The translations under genes and the position numbers were made by a program. The notes beneath the pieces were generated by a model. That model searched no databases and was not told where the DNA came from. It saw only the letters and a list, made by a program, of their open reading frames with translations. A DNA stretch of 64,000 nt from Bacillus sp. EB600 (lineage in GTDB: Bacteria; Bacillota; Bacilli; Bacillales; Cytobacillaceae), in assembly GCF_024494385.1 (NCBI RefSeq), contig NZ_JAEVLT010000003.1:248001-312000 (forward strand). The letters run 5' to 3'. Of this stretch, positions 26,680 to 35,797 are shown piece after piece (position 1 is the stretch's first letter; each line of letters starts with the position of its first letter).

Positions 26680-27645
26680 TTAACGGAAAATGGATACCCT
26701 TTGGTTAACTGTATCTGTGACGTACATAGTATCACTATCATCAATAAACAAACCATTTGGGAGATAGAACTTATCATTTTCAGTTCCCATTCCGCCTAAT
26801 TGGTATAATTCTTTCCCAGTGCTATTAAAGGCATATACAGTGTGTGATAGATTATTGACAACATAAATATTACCCTTTGAATCAACTGCTACACCTCTTG
26901 GATTAAGGAAAGTAGCACTGCCTTTTCCATCTTTTGATCCATTAATGGTCTTAAGAAATTTACCGTTTTTATCGAAAATTTCAACTCTATTATTTGCAGA
27001 ATCTGTAACATAAATATTATTATCAAAGTCTACTGCTACAGCATTAGGAGCAATGAATTTCCCTTCTTTATCCCCAGGGCCACCGATTTCCATTAGTTTT
27101 TTTCCTTTAAGATCAAAAATAAATAGTTTGTTTTCTTTAATATCAGTTACATATAACTTTTGATTATAAATACGCAGCCCGCCTGGCGCTTTAAGGACCT
27201 TATCCTTGTCATCAAAGTATTTGACAAACTTCCCTTTTGAAGTAAAGATGGAAATATTCCCGTTATTCATATCAGCTACATAAATGTTGCCATTTTCATC
27301 TCCAGCAATTCCATAAGGAAATTGAAATTCGCCTTCGTTTGTACCCAGTTTTCCAAATTTAAAAACTGAGCTCCCAGACTCATCGAAAACCTGTACTTGC
27401 TGACTGTTTGCGTCGGTAACATAGATATTATGATCAACCTTTGTGACATCCATCGGTTTTTTAAGAGGCTGATTAAAGTCCCCATATAATGAGTTTGAAA
27501 ATACTTTTGGTCCTCCTCCTGATGCTACCTTTGCAACTGCCGGTTTTAATCTATTTTCCAAATGAAAAATAGATACTACTGCAAATAAGGCAACGGAAAG
27601 TGCGACAATGCTACCCATGATTAAATAAACAGTTCTCTTTTTCAA
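26680..27645 (-). CDS. Membrane-anchored NHL-repeat beta-propeller protein
   Basis: 321 residues. An N-terminal membrane anchor or uncleaved signal (VYLIMGSIVALSVALFAVVS) precedes about six NHL repeats, each with a GNIYVAD/TD-type strand (NIYVTDANSQQVQVFD; NIYVADMNNGNISIFT; NIYVTDSANNRVEIFD; NIYVVNNLSHTVYAFN; TMYVTDTVNQRVSIFR). The propeller would be outside the membrane. NHL proteins often neighbour multihaem cytochromes in metal-reducing bacteria as I recall; a role in assembly or docking is inferred. It is 16 bases from the TPR gene, so same operon. Confidence 0.9.
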   Translation of the reverse strand: MKKRTVYLIMGSIVALSVALFAVVSIFHLENRLKPAVAKVASGGGPKVFSNSLYGDFNQPLKKPMDVTKVDHNIYVTDANSQQVQVFDESGSSVFKFGKLGTNEGEFQFPYGIAGDENGNIYVADMNNGNISIFTSKGKFVKYFDDKDKVLKAPGGLRIYNQKLYVTDIKENKLFIFDLKGKKLMEIGGPGDKEGKFIAPNAVAVDFDNNIYVTDSANNRVEIFDKNGKFLKTINGSKDGKGSATFLNPRGVAVDSKGNIYVVNNLSHTVYAFNSTGKELYQLGGMGTENDKFYLPNGLFIDDSDTMYVTDTVNQRVSIFR

Positions 27646-27661
27646 GTCTGTTCAACTCCTT

Positions 27662-28366
27662 CTACTTGTTGTCTTTAAGTTTTGCAGCGACTCTATCCAA
27701 GCCTTGAGATGCAGGTTTATACAGCGGGTCGTAGCTTAATGCTTCTTTAAAAAATTTCTCTGCTTCTTTATAATTGCCCTGACCTTCTTTAACTTTACCT
27801 ATTTCTGTAATGATATCTGTGTTTGTTGGCATGATCTTAAGAGCTTCTTGCAGTGATTTAAGTGATTTATCATACTCTTTTAAATTACAATAGACCATCC
27901 CCGATAATAAATGTGCCTGGAAATTTTTAGGCCCAAGTGCTTCAGCTTTTTGGGCCATTCTTATCGCATCATTGTATCTTTTCTCAGAATTGTATACCAA
28001 ACCAAGGTTGAAATAAGCACCGAAGTTTTTGTTATCCAAGTTCGTTGCAACTTGCAGTTGTTTAACCGCATTATCGTTATCACCTTTTAAAAAGTATGAA
28101 TAGCCCAAATTTACCCGATAGTCAGGGTTATTTGGTTTCGTATCTACCAAACCTTTATAATAATCAATTTGTTCAATGAGCCTGGCTTCATCTTTATTTG
28201 GCCATAAATACTTATCGCATATTAAATATCCAGCACCCAGACTCACAATTAATGTTGCGATGATAAGCAAAAATGCTTGTAGCTTTGTAAAACTCTTCTT
28301 TTTTTCCTGTAGCTTCGTTCTATCATTATTTTCCGGTTCTGGATTTACTGGCTGATTCGCCTTCAT
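27662..28366 (-). CDS. Membrane-anchored TPR protein
   Basis: 234 residues from ATG at 28366 (SD GAGGTGG); a longer frame reaches 28435 but has no SD. A basic N-terminus and one membrane segment (LQAFLLIIATLIVSLGAGYL) are followed by about four TPR units (NPDYRVNLGYSYFLKGDNDN; FGAYFNLGLVYNSEKRYNDA; FQAHLLSGMVYCNLKEYDKS; NTDIITEIGKVKEGQGNYKE). It lies between the dodecahaem cytochrome and the NHL gene. TPR proteins act as scaffolds; in this setting a cytochrome biogenesis or assembly role is likely but unproven. Confidence 0.88.
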   Translation of the reverse strand: MKANQPVNPEPENNDRTKLQEKKKSFTKLQAFLLIIATLIVSLGAGYLICDKYLWPNKDEARLIEQIDYYKGLVDTKPNNPDYRVNLGYSYFLKGDNDNAVKQLQVATNLDNKNFGAYFNLGLVYNSEKRYNDAIRMAQKAEALGPKNFQAHLLSGMVYCNLKEYDKSLKSLQEALKIMPTNTDIITEIGKVKEGQGNYKEAEKFFKEALSYDPLYKPASQGLDRVAAKLKDNK

Positions 28367-28461
28367 AAATATCCACCTCAATTTAGTTTTATCTGCATAA
28401 CTTCTAATAGTTAGGTTGATCGAAAAATCCAACAAAACTATCAGAAGTATTTACTATAGTG

Positions 28462-29628
28462 CTATTCTTCTTTGTGGCATTTGGTACAAGTAGCTTTATC
28501 ATGGCACTTATAGCATGTCCCCGAAGGCTTAGTTATTCCAGTTAGCGGAATTGGATGACGTTCCTTAAAACCTGTATTTTGACTATGGCTGCTTGGATGG
28601 CATGTAGAACAAATTACTTGGTTTCCACCAGCTGAACTTATCTGACTGATCTCGTGGCATGCTTTACATGTCTCCAGATTTTTGCTGGCAAGCGTTCCAT
28701 GATTATTGAAGAATTCGCTGTTATGACTTGCTGGCTTCTTAGAATGGCATTTCTCACAGAAAGTATTTTCCTTGGCATATTGTTTTGCCGTAATGGTACT
28801 GTCTGCTGAACTTCTGTTATCTAAAAATTGCTGTGAAACTGTCTTGGTTTGTAGTCCCTTTATCGGGTTATCAGACATTGAGTCATGGCAGCTGTTGCAT
28901 TTCTTAATATCTTTGTCAGCAAGCTTGCCGTGTCCGCCCTTCATAAAACTAGGGTCATTATGTGAGTCTGGCTTCATACCTGTTGAGTGGCAAGTCTTAC
29001 ATGCTGTAGAAACGTTACGAGCTTGGTGACAACTAATGCAATCTGCCATTTTCGGTTCGGTGAATTTCACATCACTCATCATTTGTTTACCAAGTGTGCT
29101 GTTCCATTTATCGTAATCTGTTTTAAATGTGACATTACGATCAGCAATGTCTCCATGAGCGACACCGCTGTGGCAATCAACACATTTGACGTCATCTTTT
29201 AAGTGTTTTTCATGGGGAATGATGATGTCTCCTGATGCTGTAACATTTCGCGTTTTCATATTGTGACATTTCTCACAAGATGAATTTGGTATTTGAGTTG
29301 GCATATGAATAGGTGCCGGATAACTATCGGTTGCCTTTTCATAAACCTGTACAAGACCGTTCATTTTCGCCTTTGCATAATTTACTACCCCTGATTGTAT
29401 ATGACACTCTTTACATTCCACTTCACTATGTGATGAGGCTTTTAATGTCTCAGCTTCCGGCTTCATTTCGTGGCAGGTGGAGCAAAACGATTTACTTGAC
29501 GTTGCTTCGACTCCTACAAAACCTACAACTACAAATAGAACAACAAAAAAGAGTGAAACCGTCAGGATTTTATACAATTTATAGCGTGTGCGGGAAGGGG
29601 TAGACTGATTATTTTGTTCATCTTCCAT
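28462..29628 (-). CDS. NapC/NirT-type membrane cytochrome c with 12 haem motifs
   Basis: 388 residues. Short cytoplasmic tail, one membrane helix (ILTVSLFFVVLFVVVGFVG), then 12 CXXCH motifs (CSTCH, CKECH, CEKCH, CVDCH, CISCH, CKTCH, CNSCH, CEKCH, CKACH, CSTCH, CYKCH, CTKCH). The first four, with CSTCHEM and VVNYAKAKMNGLVQVYE, are the NapC/NrfH-type quinol dehydrogenase domain; the remaining eight form an extension toward the cell exterior. Usual NapC proteins have four. Inferred role: take electrons from menaquinol and pass them to the secreted cytochromes. SD-bearing ATG at 29628. Confidence 0.92.
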   Translation of the reverse strand: MEDEQNNQSTPSRTRYKLYKILTVSLFFVVLFVVVGFVGVEATSSKSFCSTCHEMKPEAETLKASSHSEVECKECHIQSGVVNYAKAKMNGLVQVYEKATDSYPAPIHMPTQIPNSSCEKCHNMKTRNVTASGDIIIPHEKHLKDDVKCVDCHSGVAHGDIADRNVTFKTDYDKWNSTLGKQMMSDVKFTEPKMADCISCHQARNVSTACKTCHSTGMKPDSHNDPSFMKGGHGKLADKDIKKCNSCHDSMSDNPIKGLQTKTVSQQFLDNRSSADSTITAKQYAKENTFCEKCHSKKPASHNSEFFNNHGTLASKNLETCKACHEISQISSAGGNQVICSTCHPSSHSQNTGFKERHPIPLTGITKPSGTCYKCHDKATCTKCHKEE

Positions 29629-29809
29629 TCAATGTCCCTCCTGATTCATGACGAATTTTTTTTAGATTGGATTCACCTTTAAATTCAAGTCGATGTCAAA
29701 TCTTTGTAAAAATAAACATCTGCAGGTGCCTGTCCATCCTTATGAGTTTTGATAATTGTGATCATGGCACATATATGTTTCTGCTTATGTCCGAAGCCAT
29801 TCTCACTCG

Positions 29810-30973
29810 TCAAGTATTTGAAGGGAGCTTGTTATGGCAAGTGTTACAAAATGTGTTTGTTTTTGCCTCTTCTTTTGCTTTTTCAGCATTTGGTATATAT
29901 TTAGGAGCTTTGTCTCCATATTTTAGTAATGTCATAATATCTTGTTTCGGTATTTCCTTTGTCCAATTGGAATCCTGGTGACAGGTTACGCATTTATCCA
30001 ATTGCTGAACGGCGTCTTGTCCATGATTTTTATCAAAATCTGCAGCCTGATGGTTCTTAGGAATGCCGATGTCTTGGCTTTGGTGGCAGGTTTTACATTC
30101 CATTGATAATTTCGTATTAGTTTTATTAGTGCCGATTGCTTGTAAGATGATCTCTTGGGTGTCTTGTTTTGTTTCTTCCGTATTTCTAGCTGGTGCTTTT
30201 TCGGGTTCATTCACTTTAGCTGCCTCTTCTGGATTAGCCGGAATGCTGTAAGTGATTTCTTTCCAAGGCTTTTCACCTTTGTTTACTTTGTTGTGGCAGT
30301 CGATACATGTTCCCATATTCGGACGTAAATATTTTTCTTCAATTAACTTTTCAGCATTTTGCTTTGATGTCCATTCACTCCGATCCTTGCCAACGTTGAG
30401 TTCGCGTGCTGCCATTTTTGCGTGAACGACGCCGGAGTGACAGGTGATACAAGGGATGCCTTCATCAATGTGTTTCTTATGGTCAACCTTCAAATCATCA
30501 GATGCTGTGACTTTCCGGTTTTCTGAGTGACATTGTAAGCAGTTCTGGTTGGAAACAGCTTCTTCTTCGGTTTGGACAATTTGATTTGGAACACCTGTTA
30601 CGTGGTAATAGACCTCTTTAAGCGATTTCACTTTGTGCGTCAGCATGTTCACAACACCTGGTTTGATATGACACTGAACACAGCTGATTTGGTTATGTGC
30701 ACTGGCTGTATATGTAGAGTATTCCGGAGCCATTTCATGACAGCTCGAACAAAAAGATGGCGAGTTTGTGAAGGAAAGTACTCCATACCCACCACCAAAT
30801 ACAATAATACAACCGACCAAACTAGCTAAAAGCAACTTCCAACGATTAACGGGGTCCTTCCAGTTAATGCTCTTAATCTTTCGCCACAGTCTTCGTATGG
30901 GGCCAGATTTATTTCTGTCTTCTCTGGTTTTGATCTCTGTCTGTTTTTTCCCCCAAAAGGCCACTATGCTCAC
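29810..30973 (-). CDS. NapC/NirT-type membrane cytochrome c with 8 haem motifs
   Basis: 387 residues. Basic cytoplasmic tail of about 45 residues, one membrane helix (LLLASLVGCIIVFGGGYGVL), then eight CXXCH motifs (CSSCH, CVQCH, CLQCH, CITCH, CIDCH, CKTCH, CVTCH, CNTCH). First haem is CSSCHEMAPEY, with Met placed as in NrfH/CymA. A proline/glutamate-rich linker (about 245-275) divides motifs 1-5 from 6-8. It is the promoter-proximal gene of the cluster; 181 bases separate it from the dodecahaem gene. A paralogue of that protein in the first half. Confidence 0.92.
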   Translation of the reverse strand: MSIVAFWGKKQTEIKTREDRNKSGPIRRLWRKIKSINWKDPVNRWKLLLASLVGCIIVFGGGYGVLSFTNSPSFCSSCHEMAPEYSTYTASAHNQISCVQCHIKPGVVNMLTHKVKSLKEVYYHVTGVPNQIVQTEEEAVSNQNCLQCHSENRKVTASDDLKVDHKKHIDEGIPCITCHSGVVHAKMAARELNVGKDRSEWTSKQNAEKLIEEKYLRPNMGTCIDCHNKVNKGEKPWKEITYSIPANPEEAAKVNEPEKAPARNTEETKQDTQEIILQAIGTNKTNTKLSMECKTCHQSQDIGIPKNHQAADFDKNHGQDAVQQLDKCVTCHQDSNWTKEIPKQDIMTLLKYGDKAPKYIPNAEKAKEEAKTNTFCNTCHNKLPSNT

Positions 30974-31462
30974 CCTTTCTGTTGTGGAATAGCCCTATTA
31001 GGCTTTTTTATCCATATTAACCTCTCTAAAGGTAGTATCTAACAATGAAAGCGCATATTCCAATGTACAATTTGTGAATATTTACCCATGGAATCAAGGG
31101 CGTATTTTAGATGAAAAACAACGTGAAAACATTGTTAAATCAAGATGTTGTTAATACTACCCAAATAGTGGAAAATGCATAATGGTTAATTTTTATACAA
31201 ATTGGACATACTTCATACATTTGTTAGAAAATATTCACAGGCACAAATTCGTCATTGGAATTCATTATTCTCCGTTTAAGAATAGTGAACTTTAAGATTT
31301 TGTAAATGTCTGCTTTGAAGCTTGGATATGTTGTCACTGTATAGCGGAAGTGGTAAGATGGTTAGAGGTATTGACAAATGATTTTAAGAGGATTCGGCCA
31401 TTGTGTAGCGAATCTTTTCTTATTATTAATGGCTTTTTAGCATAAAGGAGAGTTTATCAATA
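30974..31462. other. Divergent regulatory region between the cytochrome cluster and secA
   Basis: No gene. On the minus side, two TGTGAATATTT elements in opposite orientation (31073-31083 on plus; 31229-31239 on minus) look like Fnr half-sites or ResD-type boxes. Before secA, a hairpin GGATTCG / CGAATCT with following TTTTCTT (about 31390-31418) could terminate or attenuate. The SD of secA is AAAGGAGAG. Confidence 0.5.
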
Positions 31463-33973
31463 ATGGGGATTTTAAATAAAGTGTTTGATTTAAATAAGCG
31501 TGAGCTAAAGCGGTTGGATAAGCTCGCCAATCAGATTGATGCTCTTGCTGCTGAAACGGAAAAATTAACGGACGATCAGCTTCGTGAAAAAACAGAAGAA
31601 TTTAAGGCTCGCTATCAAAAGGGTGAAACGCTCGATGATTTGCTGGTTGAAGCGTTCGCAGTTGTTCGTGAAGGCGCACGCCGCGTACTTGGTTTGTACC
31701 CGTACCATGTACAGTTGATGGGGGGCGTTTCGCTCCATGAAGGAAATATTTCCGAGATGAAAACAGGTGAAGGTAAAACGCTGACGGCGACGATGCCTGT
31801 TTATTTGAACGCTATTTCAGGCAAAGGTGTTCATGTTATTACGGTCAATGAATACTTAGCAAGCCGTGACGCGACTGAAATGGGAGAGCTTTATCAATTT
31901 TTAGGACTGACTGTTGGTTTGAATTTAAACAGTATGACAGCTGAAGAAAAACAGGAAGCATATGCTGCTGATATCACCTATGGGACAAACAATGAGTTTG
32001 GCTTTGATTACCTGCGTGATAATATGGTCCTTTATAAGGAACAAAAGGTACAGCGTCCGCTTTTCTATGGAGTAATCGACGAGGTTGACTCGATTTTAAT
32101 CGATGAAGCACGGACACCGCTGATTATTTCGGGAGCTGCTGAAAAATCAACCGTTCTTTACATTCAAGCAAATGCGTTTGTGCGTACGCTTACGAAAGAT
32201 GAAGATTACACCTATGATGAAAAAACAAAAAGCGTCATGCTGACCGAGCAGGGAATAAGCAAAGCTGAGCGCTCGTTCGGAATTGAAAATCTGTTTGATA
32301 TAAACCATGTTGCCCTCAATCACCACGTTAACCAAGCGTTGCGGGCAAATGTCAGCATGCATCTCGATGTCGATTATGTTGTCCAAGATGGTGAAATTGT
32401 CATCGTTGACCAGTTTACTGGCCGTTTAATGAAGGGCCGCCGCTACAGCGAAGGTCTCCACCAAGCCATTGAAGCAAAAGAAGGCGTTGAGGTACAAAAT
32501 GAAAGCATGACAATGGCGACGATTACCTTCCAAAACTATTTCCGTATGTATGAAAAATTAGCTGGGATGACCGGTACAGCGAAGACGGAAGAAGAAGAAT
32601 TCCGCAACATTTATAATATGAATGTAATTGTTATTCCAACCAATATGCCGATTATCCGTGACGACCGTGCTGATTTAATCTATGCCTCAATGGATGGGAA
32701 ATTCCGTGCTGTTGTTGAGGATATTGCCGAACGCCACACGAAAGGTCAGCCAGTGCTTGTTGGTACGGTGGCAATTGAAACATCTGAGCTCATTTCGAAG
32801 ATGTTATTGAAAAAGGGTGTTCGTCACAATGTCCTAAACGCGAAAAACCATGCGCGTGAAGCGGAAATTATCTTGGAGGCCGGGCAAAAGGGTTCAGTTA
32901 CGATTGCAACCAACATGGCCGGCCGTGGTACAGATATCAAGCTTGGTGATGGGGTTGTCGCATTAGGCGGGCTTGCTGTTATCGGTACTGAACGACATGA
33001 AAGCCGACGAATTGATAATCAGCTCCGCGGACGTTCAGGACGGCAAGGAGACCCAGGTGTCACTCAATTCTACCTTTCCATGGAAGATGAATTGATGCGC
33101 CGTTTCGGTTCCGATAACATGAAGTCGATGATGTCAAAGCTTGGTATGGATGATACCCAGCCAATTCAAAGTAAAATGGTCTCAAGAGCAGTTGAGTCAG
33201 CACAGAAACGGGTTGAAGGTAACAACTTTGATGCTCGTAAACAGCTGCTGCAATATGACGATGTTCTTCGCCAGCAGCGGGAAATCATCTATAAACAGCG
33301 TGATGAAGTGCTCGAATCAGAAAATCTCCGTGAAATTGTCGAAGAGATGATTATGAGAACGATTCAACGTAACGTTGATGCTCATACACCAGGATCTGAG
33401 GACGAGGAAGACTGGAACTTGTCTGGAATCGTTGATTATGTCCATGCGACTCTTCTTCGTGAAGGGGACATTACAGTTGAAGATCTTAAAGGCAAGGATC
33501 CGGAAGAGATGACCGAGACTATTTTTGCAAAAGTAAAAGAGCGCTATGATGAAAAAGAAGCAGTTTTATCATCGGAACAAATGCGTGAATTTGAAAAGGT
33601 TATCGTGCTTCGTGCTGTTGACTCTAAGTGGATTGATCATATTGATGCGATGGATCAGCTCCGTGATGGAATTCATCTTCGCGCCTATGGCCAAATTGAT
33701 CCGCTTCGTGAGTATCAGTCAGAAGGTTTCATCATGTTTGAAAACATGGTTACTTCGATTGAAGAAGAAGCATCCCTTTATATCATGAAGGCGGAAATTC
33801 ACAATAACCTTGAACGCCAAGAGGTGGCCAAGGGACAGGCTGTCAATCCGAAGGAAGATGGCGAAGAGGTCAAGAAAAAGCCGGTTGTTAAGCAAATGAA
33901 AATTGGCCGGAATGACCCATGCTTCTGTGGTAGCGGCAAAAAGTTCAAGAACTGCCACGGTACAGTAAGTTAA
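31463..33973 (+). CDS. secA: Preprotein translocase ATPase SecA
   Basis: 836 residues, as in Bacillus. SecA drives preproteins through SecYEG. Walker A is in [13 protein letters not shown], Walker B/DEAD box in [13 protein letters not shown], nucleotide-binding domain 2 carries [13 protein letters not shown] and [13 protein letters not shown], and the C-terminus ends in the zinc-binding SEC-C motif [28 protein letters not shown] before ATG 31463. The secreted cytochromes next door probably use it. Confidence 0.98.
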   Translation: MGILNKVFDLNKRELKRLDKLANQIDALAAETEKLTDDQLREKTEEFKARYQKGETLDDLLVEAFAVVREGARRVLGLYPYHVQLMGGVSLHEGNISEMKTGEGKTLTATMPVYLNAISGKGVHVITVNEYLASRDATEMGELYQFLGLTVGLNLNSMTAEEKQEAYAADITYGTNNEFGFDYLRDNMVLYKEQKVQRPLFYGVIDEVDSILIDEARTPLIISGAAEKSTVLYIQANAFVRTLTKDEDYTYDEKTKSVMLTEQGISKAERSFGIENLFDINHVALNHHVNQALRANVSMHLDVDYVVQDGEIVIVDQFTGRLMKGRRYSEGLHQAIEAKEGVEVQNESMTMATITFQNYFRMYEKLAGMTGTAKTEEEEFRNIYNMNVIVIPTNMPIIRDDRADLIYASMDGKFRAVVEDIAERHTKGQPVLVGTVAIETSELISKMLLKKGVRHNVLNAKNHAREAEIILEAGQKGSVTIATNMAGRGTDIKLGDGVVALGGLAVIGTERHESRRIDNQLRGRSGRQGDPGVTQFYLSMEDELMRRFGSDNMKSMMSKLGMDDTQPIQSKMVSRAVESAQKRVEGNNFDARKQLLQYDDVLRQQREIIYKQRDEVLESENLREIVEEMIMRTIQRNVDAHTPGSEDEEDWNLSGIVDYVHATLLREGDITVEDLKGKDPEEMTETIFAKVKERYDEKEAVLSSEQMREFEKVIVLRAVDSKWIDHIDAMDQLRDGIHLRAYGQIDPLREYQSEGFIMFENMVTSIEEEASLYIMKAEIHNNLERQEVAKGQAVNPKEDGEEVKKKPVVKQMKIGRNDPCFCGSGKKFKNCHGTVS

Positions 33974-33982
33974 TGTTTGGAG

Positions 33983-34010
33983 GCCGGCCGAGTGCCGGCT
34001 TTCATTTTGG
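33983..34010 (+). terminator. Possible weak terminator after secA
   Basis: Stem GCCGGC / GCCGGC with 5-base loop CGAGT; the tail is only moderately T-rich. Confidence 0.55.
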
Positions 34011-34050
34011 TAATGACTAGTAAGCGAGAAATTTGAAGAAACTAAATGGT

Positions 34051-34302
34051 ATGTAGAATCAGATTGGATTTTTGTAGGCTAACAAAGCGATTATGTAGAA
34101 TCACAATGATATTATGTAGAATCATGATGATAATATGTAGAATCACAATGATATTATGTAGAATCATGATGATAATATGTAGAATCACAATGATATTATG
34201 TAGAATCATGATGATAATATGTAGAATCACGATGAAATTATGTAGAATCATGATGATAATATGTAGAATCAACAAGAAATTGTGTAGAAATACCCTGAAA
34301 CT
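34051..34302. repeat. Tandem array, 21-bp period, 12 units
   Basis: Units start every 21 bases from 34051. Eight central units begin ATGTAGAATCA and alternate between two forms (ending CAATGATATT-like and TGATGATAAT-like), giving a 42-bp higher order; the outer units are degenerate. Because 21 is a multiple of 3, both strands show open frames of 7-residue repeats, which I regard as artefacts. The array separates secA from prfB. Confidence 0.93.
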
Positions 34303-34377
34303 ATTTGGTACATTCGTTATAATGGATAAGTAAATTATATGAACAGTGGTTTTTTAATTTTTATAGAGGTGAAGAAA

Positions 34378-35479
34378 ATGGAATTAGCAGATATTCGAAA
34401 TGATTTAGAGAAAATAGCTAAGCAATTAGCGGGTTTTAGGGGGTCTCTTTGACCTCGAAAATAAGGAAGCAAGGATCGCGGAGCTAGATAATGAAATGAC
34501 TCATCCAGATTTTTGGAATGATCAGCAAGCAGCGCAAGTCGTTATCAATGAATCAAACGCATTGAAGGACCAGGTCAATGTGTTTTTTGAAATGAATGAA
34601 AGCTATGAAAACCTAGAATTAACCTATGAGCTCGTGAAAGAAGAAAGTGATGCTGAGCTGCAGGCGGAATTAGAATCAGAGCTTGAACAGTTAATGAAGC
34701 GTATGGAAGAGTATGAATTGCAGCAGCTATTAAGCGAGCCATATGATAAAAATAATGCCATACTAGAGCTTCATCCTGGTGCAGGCGGAACGGAGTCCCA
34801 GGACTGGGGTTCCATGCTGCTGCGCATGTACACGCGGTGGGCTGAGAAGCACGGCTTCCATGTTGATACGCTCGATTACCTCCCTGGTGATGAAGCGGGG
34901 ATTAAAAGTGTAACCTTGTTAATTAAAGGACATAATGCCTATGGATATTTGAAGGCAGAGAAGGGTGTCCATCGGCTGGTTCGGATTTCGCCGTTTGATG
35001 CTTCAGGGCGCCGCCATACTTCCTTTGTTTCCTGTGAAGTGATGCCGGAGTTTACTGATGAAATTGAAATTGAACTCCGTCCCGAAGATTTACGGGTTGA
35101 TACGTATCGCGCAAGCGGTGCAGGCGGTCAGCATATTAACAAAACGGAATCTGCGGTCCGGGTCACACATATTCCAACGGGGATCGTTGCCGCTTGCCAG
35201 ACGCAGCGATCACAGCTTCAAAACCGTGATCAGGCGATGAAGATGCTGCGCGCAAAGCTTTATCAACGCGAGGTCGAAGAAAAAGAGAAGCAACTGTTAG
35301 AGATTCGTGGTGAACAAAAAGAAATCGGTTGGGGCAGTCAAATTCGCTCCTATGTTTTCCACCCGTACTCAATGGTAAAAGACCATCGAACTAGCGTCGA
35401 GTCGGGAAATGTCCAAGCTGTTATGGATGGGGATCTTGATCTGTTTATTGATGCCTACCTAAGGTCAAGAATTCAATAA
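34378..35479 (+). CDS. prfB: Peptide chain release factor 2, with programmed +1 frameshift
   Basis: RF2 releases peptides at UGA and UAA. The frame from ATG 34378 runs 24 codons ([20 protein letters not shown]...) to an in-frame TGA at 34450; reading resumes in the +1 frame at 34451 ([20 protein letters not shown]) for a total of 366 residues, the normal length. The GGQ motif is present ([20 protein letters not shown]) and the anticodon-like SPF is in [12 protein letters not shown]. Self-regulated: low RF2 favours the shift. Confidence 0.97.
34438..34453 (+). promoter_or_regulatory. RF2 programmed frameshift signal
   Basis: SD-like AGGGGG (34438-34443) three bases before CTT TGA C (34447-34453), the classic bacterial prfB slippery site. 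Confidence 0.96.
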
Positions 35480-35481
35480 TT

Positions 35482-35523
35482 AAAAAGCCTTTGCCACATG
35501 ATTTAATAGGCAAAGGCTTTTTA
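35482..35523 (+). terminator. Terminator after prfB
   Basis: Stem AAAAAGCCTTTGCC / GGCAAAGGCTTTTT. Confidence 0.92.
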
Positions 35524-35583
35524 GCGTTTAACAAGGAAAAAATAATAACCTACTGTTTAATAACTTTGAATGAAGTTAATCAA

Positions 35584-35727
35584 CGTCTAGCTCCGGCGCC
35601 TAGCGACGTATGGACCTCGCCCACCTCCCTACGATAAATCAACATCGAACCGCTAACGCGCTTAGTGTTCCCTGATCTCAGTCGGTGTGCTCCAGCCTGT
35701 CGTGCGCTAAACGGACGCTTACGCTTT
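35584..35727 (+). repeat. Dispersed Bacillus intergenic repeat, copy 1
   Basis: About 145 bases beginning GTCTAGCTCCGGCGCCTAGC and ending CTAAACGGACGCTTACGCTT. It matches, in reverse orientation, 57802-57949, with shared blocks CGCCCACCTCCCTACG/A, ATCTCAGTCGGTGTGCTCCA and CTGTCGTGCGCTAAACGG. The ends form GCGCC.../...GGCGC-type pairing, so a folded RNA or mobile MITE-like unit is possible. Together with prfB's terminator it fills the gap to 35797. Confidence 0.8.
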
Positions 35728-35797
35728 TGTTTTTTGGGGTTTTATTTTGCCGAAATGGAATGGCGGGTGAAGAGATTCTGAGGTTGTTATAGTGGAA

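Noticed and set aside
34051-34302. CRISPR array
   Set aside because: Units are contiguous, with no unique spacers, and no cas genes are in the window.
34042-34333. Open frames on both strands with 7-residue repeats (CRITMIL/CRIMMII type)
   Set aside because: They arise from the 21-bp tandem array; both strands are open at once and neither has a start signal.
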